Assembly: GCA_964368445.1 (NCBI GenBank) | Contig: CAYJAY010000003.1 | Location: 1-64,000, forward strand | Source of the DNA: CAYJAY01 sp964368445 | GTDB taxonomy: Bacteria > Bacillota > Clostridia > Oscillospirales > Ruminococcaceae | Direction: 5' to 3' | Length of the DNA: 64,000 bases | In this document: positions 60,942 to 64,000 of the stretch, piece by piece | How the letters are laid out: each line of letters opens with the position of its first letter | How positions within the stretch are numbered: position 1 is the stretch's first letter | Notes under the pieces: generated by a model | The model's input: only the letters and a program-made list of their open reading frames with translations | What the model was told of the DNA's origin: nothing | Databases searched by the model: none | Translations under genes and position numbers: made by a program

Positions 60942-62519
60942 TTACTTTTCGTTTCTTTTATAAATAATAGTTCTATCATCATATTGCCAAACAGGGCTGT
61001 AGGTTTCTGTAATATAATTATATAATTTCGGTGAATAATTGGAAAATTTCACACCATCCATGTCCCAATAATTGTCAAAAAAAATGTATTCAATGGGTTC
61101 ACTTGTCAATACCCCAATTATTTCCTCTATGTAAGCATCGCTAAAATTGCCAATTATTAATAATTCATTTCTGGTTGGATTATTTTTTTCAAAAATTTGA
61201 TAAAGTAATGGGGACATCGGAAGTATAAAAATTTCTTCATTTTTTACTACAGTTTCAACTTGCTCTATAACCAAACTATATTTATTTGCATAATCACTAT
61301 ATGTTAAAAGCTTTGTTTCTGGAAAATAGGCTGTTTCCACCTCTCTCACTTGTAAAAAATAGTTAAATCTTGAGTATCCAAAAAAAACACAGATAATTAT
61401 AACAATCCCACTTAAAATCATATTGAATACTTTTTTTGAATAAAAGTTCAACTTGCTAAGACTAAAAACTACATATACTATTAAAATTACATTTAAAGGC
61501 ATTGTTGCCAGCACTTTAGTATAAGAACATCTTTCAAATATTAGCAAAAAACCAAATATAGAAAATATCATTAATATAACAGCATGCATATTAAGTTCAC
61601 TTTTTTTTAATTTGTAGCTAAAAATATTGCAAACTACATAAATAATTGTTCCTACTAAGCACATTACTTGAAAATAAAACAACCATGAGTAAACAGTTAT
61701 TACATTTACACCTTGTAAAATTAACTTTAGTTCTGATATAGTAGGCGGCGGTGTTCTAGCAGCACCAAATTCTGTGAGTGGAATAATAACTAAATTATTG
61801 AACATGTCATAAAGTGCACCATGAATTGCAAAATACGAACAAAAGACAATTACGCACATCACTAATGTAGTTAAAAAAAACAAACTAAACTTCTTTAATT
61901 TTTGCAAGTATTTTTCTTTTTTTACAAGCATAATTATAAAGCAAGTCACATATGCTAATGCAAAATATAAACCTATTGTTTGTTTAAATAAACCACTCAT
62001 TGCCAAAAAGCCAGCAGCTAAAATCGGAAGATATACTTTAGGAGCGCGGGTTATGTACAATATAAAACAAAATAACGACAATACGCCAAAAATTTCAGCA
62101 TTATTTGAATAAATGGTGTACTGCATTCGTGTCAACGATAAACCCATAAACAAGGTTAATAAAAAACCCGATATTGAATATCCTTTACTTTTAGTTAGTT
62201 CATAAATAAAAATATAAACAATTATAGGATATATTGATGCAAAAACTGCTGTCAAAACACGCAAAGAAATTATAGCTCCATTACTGAAATATAGCGTCGC
62301 CATACTAAACCAAAAACTCGCTGGAGTTATTAGTGTAAAAAAATCCTTATACGGTATATCACCATTCAGCATACGCATACTCCAAGCGTATGTGCTTCCT
62401 TCATCAAGCATACCAGAAAAATAGTTGAAAAATAAAATGTTATATAAAAATGCAACAACAAATAACAACAAATAAATTTTATATTTATTTGTTGTTATAA
62501 ATTTATTAAATGTATACAT
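60942..62519 (-). CDS. GT39/PMT-like membrane glycosyltransferase
   Basis: 525 aa with about eleven membrane helices and a C-terminal extracytoplasmic domain. The first loop has the acidic site and signature of polyprenyl-phosphate-dependent transferases: MLDEGSTYAWSMRMLNGDIP then YKDFF. Such enzymes attach a sugar from a lipid carrier to an extracytoplasmic acceptor. AAGGAG precedes ATG 62519. The acceptor and sugar are unknown; it may decorate the polymer of this locus. Confidence 0.78.
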   Translation of the reverse strand: MYTFNKFITTNKYKIYLLLFVVAFLYNILFFNYFSGMLDEGSTYAWSMRMLNGDIPYKDFFTLITPASFWFSMATLYFSNGAIISLRVLTAVFASIYPIIVYIFIYELTKSKGYSISGFLLTLFMGLSLTRMQYTIYSNNAEIFGVLSLFCFILYITRAPKVYLPILAAGFLAMSGLFKQTIGLYFALAYVTCFIIMLVKKEKYLQKLKKFSLFFLTTLVMCVIVFCSYFAIHGALYDMFNNLVIIPLTEFGAARTPPPTISELKLILQGVNVITVYSWLFYFQVMCLVGTIIYVVCNIFSYKLKKSELNMHAVILMIFSIFGFLLIFERCSYTKVLATMPLNVILIVYVVFSLSKLNFYSKKVFNMILSGIVIIICVFFGYSRFNYFLQVREVETAYFPETKLLTYSDYANKYSLVIEQVETVVKNEEIFILPMSPLLYQIFEKNNPTRNELLIIGNFSDAYIEEIIGVLTSEPIEYIFFDNYWDMDGVKFSNYSPKLYNYITETYSPVWQYDDRTIIYKRNEK

Positions 62520-62606
62520 AAAAGCTCCTTTTCAAATATTATTCACTATTATATTGTTTACTTAATATTAACAGGTGATCTTTTCCGAAAAAAATTAACA
62601 TATAAC

Positions 62607-63014
62607 TTACTTGTTTTCCGAAATTAACTTTAAATAAGTATTAAAATCTCTAATATACTCGCGCGAATCATAAATTTCGCTTGCTATGCAAAGCAAAATC
62701 GAATCCTCAGAAAAATCATACATGTCTTTCCATGTCATATTTGGAATATAAACACCTGTATGTGGTTTATCAAGCACAAATATTTCCTCACAGTTCTTAT
62801 AGCGAATTTTAACCTTAGAAGTTCCACATACATTTATAAGTACAAATTCAGATTTTCGGTTCGCATGACACCCTCTTACGACACATCCTTCAGAACCGTA
62901 AATATAAAAAATTCGTTTAATTTCGAACGGTATATCTTTTAAACCCTCCACAACCACTAGGTGACCTCGTTCGTCTCCGAGTTGTGTAAAATCTATCTTT
63001 TTTGCTTTTTTCAC
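62607..63014 (-). CDS. FdtA/WxcM-like sugar isomerase (cupin)
   Basis: 135-aa cupin. DERGHLVVVEG, IFYIYGSEGCVVRGCHANRK, GTSKVKIRYKN and VYIPNMTWKDMYDFSEDSIL are the pattern of dTDP-sugar 3,4-ketoisomerases (FdtA/QdtA) and WxcM C-terminal domains. They isomerise dTDP-4-keto-6-deoxyglucose on the way to amino-deoxy sugars such as Fuc3NAc. No RmlA/RmlB or partner aminotransferase is seen in this locus within the window. Start is GTG 63014 with AAGGAA at about 9 nt. Confidence 0.85.
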   Translation of the reverse strand: MKKAKKIDFTQLGDERGHLVVVEGLKDIPFEIKRIFYIYGSEGCVVRGCHANRKSEFVLINVCGTSKVKIRYKNCEEIFVLDKPHTGVYIPNMTWKDMYDFSEDSILLCIASEIYDSREYIRDFNTYLKLISENK

Positions 63015-63080
63015 AACTTAAATTCCTTTTCCTTTCAATAATTAATTACAACAATCATTTTAATAACTTTATATTTTTCA

Positions 63081-64000
63081 TTAATACTCTATATCAGAAA
63101 TTTTAAAAATTATTAATTCTTCAGTTTCAATAACACTACCCTCTAAGGGCCAAGAAGACATATCTCTTGCTAGAATAGCTGCCTTTTCAAATTGATCGGA
63201 GGTTGGATAGATCAAAGGAATCCCAAGGCTCTCCAACAAAGTATACCCTCTTCTGCTATGTATACCATTAAAATCCCATTGAAATGCTGAACGCCCAGAA
63301 ACCTGTTCATAAGTATACTCACTATCATTTATCGCTATAGAGTTAAAATTCGGACGTAACTGTCCTATTATTGCAACCGGCTTTTCGCCATCATCTTCCA
63401 TCAGTTTTTTTACCTCCTCCTCAATTGTATATGCCAATTTATAATCATGCATAACTCTAACATCATCCATATAAATTAAAGTTAATGAATTATTAATTGA
63501 CTGTAAACCAATAAATAAAATAATACACACTATTGCTACATTTGTTTTTTTAAGTTTATATAAACTAAATATTGATATAATTATAATAAAATTTAGTGCT
63601 GTTGCTATAGGGAACATAATTTGAGACCATGTCCCTAACTCGTAAGCAAGAAGTGTTGTTAGTAAAAATGGAGTTAATACCATTACAATACAAGAAAAAA
63701 TTGTTATAAAAATTGTGTGAATTTTCGCCTTACTTTTTGTTAAGGCAATAATTATCGCAAAGATCATTAATAGTGATGAAATACCATAATATCCGTCATA
63801 CAACTCACCTTGACCAAACAAATGCTTTTTGTAAAATGATATAATAATATTAACATTATTTTCAAATGTACGAAGCGACCAACCGCTACTAATATAACCA
63901 GTAGAGGGAAATATTGAAGTTGTTAATAAATACAAAATTAAACTACTTCCTAAAATCAAGATGCAATTTATTGAATTTGTTAAAAACTCTTTTATCTGAA
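63081..64000 (-). CDS. Membrane protein, partial (GtrII-like)
   Basis: C-terminal part, at least 306 aa; the frame is open to the right window edge, so the start lies outside. At least four hydrophobic helices (for example YGISSLLMIFAIIIALTKSK, IMFPIATALNFIIIISIFSL), then a soluble C-terminal domain with KPVAIIGQLRPNFNSIAIN and RRGYTLLESLGIPLIYPTSD. The layout and motifs fit membrane glucosyltransferases of the GtrII type, which add side-chain sugars to surface polymers, but the assignment is tentative. Confidence 0.6.
   Translation of the reverse strand, partial: QIKEFLTNSINCILILGSSLILYLLTTSIFPSTGYISSGWSLRTFENNVNIIISFYKKHLFGQGELYDGYYGISSLLMIFAIIIALTKSKAKIHTIFITIFSCIVMVLTPFLLTTLLAYELGTWSQIMFPIATALNFIIIISIFSLYKLKKTNVAIVCIILFIGLQSINNSLTLIYMDDVRVMHDYKLAYTIEEEVKKLMEDDGEKPVAIIGQLRPNFNSIAINDSEYTYEQVSGRSAFQWDFNGIHSRRGYTLLESLGIPLIYPTSDQFEKAAILARDMSSWPLEGSVIETEELIIFKISDIEY

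Overview
The window looks like a chromosomal segment of a low-GC, Gram-positive anaerobe of class Clostridia. This rests on AT-rich spacers, strong GGAGG-type ribosome sites, frequent TTG/GTG starts, near-consensus sigma-A promoters, ferredoxin-based arsenic genes and a glnA-nitR nitrogen system. Genus cannot be told. Most genes lie on the minus strand; only the 38.9-50.1 kb nitrogen block lies on the plus strand. No tRNA, rRNA or CRISPR array was seen.

0-5.7 kb: an arsenic operon (arsR, ArsP-like permease, ferredoxin, membrane thioredoxin, CcdA-like protein, Cys-rich thioredoxin, Acr3 pump, ferredoxin-arsenate reductase fusion) with a clear promoter and three copies of a putative ArsR operator. 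5.8-7.6 kb: a chemoreceptor whose upstream region can fold as a three-way junction.

8-34.5 kb: a large minus-strand surface-glycan cluster. It holds sulfate activation (cysD, cysNC) and PAP removal (cysQ), two sulfotransferase-like proteins, a pyruvyltransferase, several GT2/GT4/WbsX glycosyltransferases, an aminotransferase, epimerases, an FkbM methyltransferase, a cytidylyltransferase-oxidoreductase fusion and a CDP-glycerol-phosphotransferase-like protein with a long repeat-like tail. A small Rossmann-like domain recurs in at least seven of these proteins. No sulfite-producing reductase is present, so the PAPS is probably used for sulfation.

35-50 kb: nitrogen assimilation. Minus strand: glnA, nitR (ANTAR antiterminator) and pyrG. 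Plus strand: an N-acetyl-sugar-amidotransferase-like gene, glnN (GSIII), an ammonium transporter fused to a PII domain, gltB and gltD. Four leaders (glnA, the amidotransferase gene, amt, gltB) each carry a hairpin with a six-base loop of form AnnGnn that overlaps the first arm of a terminator. This is the layout expected for ANTAR-protein antitermination, and the likely regulator, NitR, is encoded here.

50.1-54.9 kb: a BlaI/M56 peptidase pair, a candidate orphan small RNA with its own promoter and terminator, a YitT-family protein and a zinc-ribbon membrane protein. 54.9-64 kb: a second polysaccharide locus (O-antigen ligase/polymerase-like protein, GT2, initiating phosphotransferase, two methyltransferases, GT39-like protein, FdtA-like isomerase, partial membrane protein), interrupted by a decayed IS3-family transposase. 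Family assignments come from reading motifs; no database search was possible.
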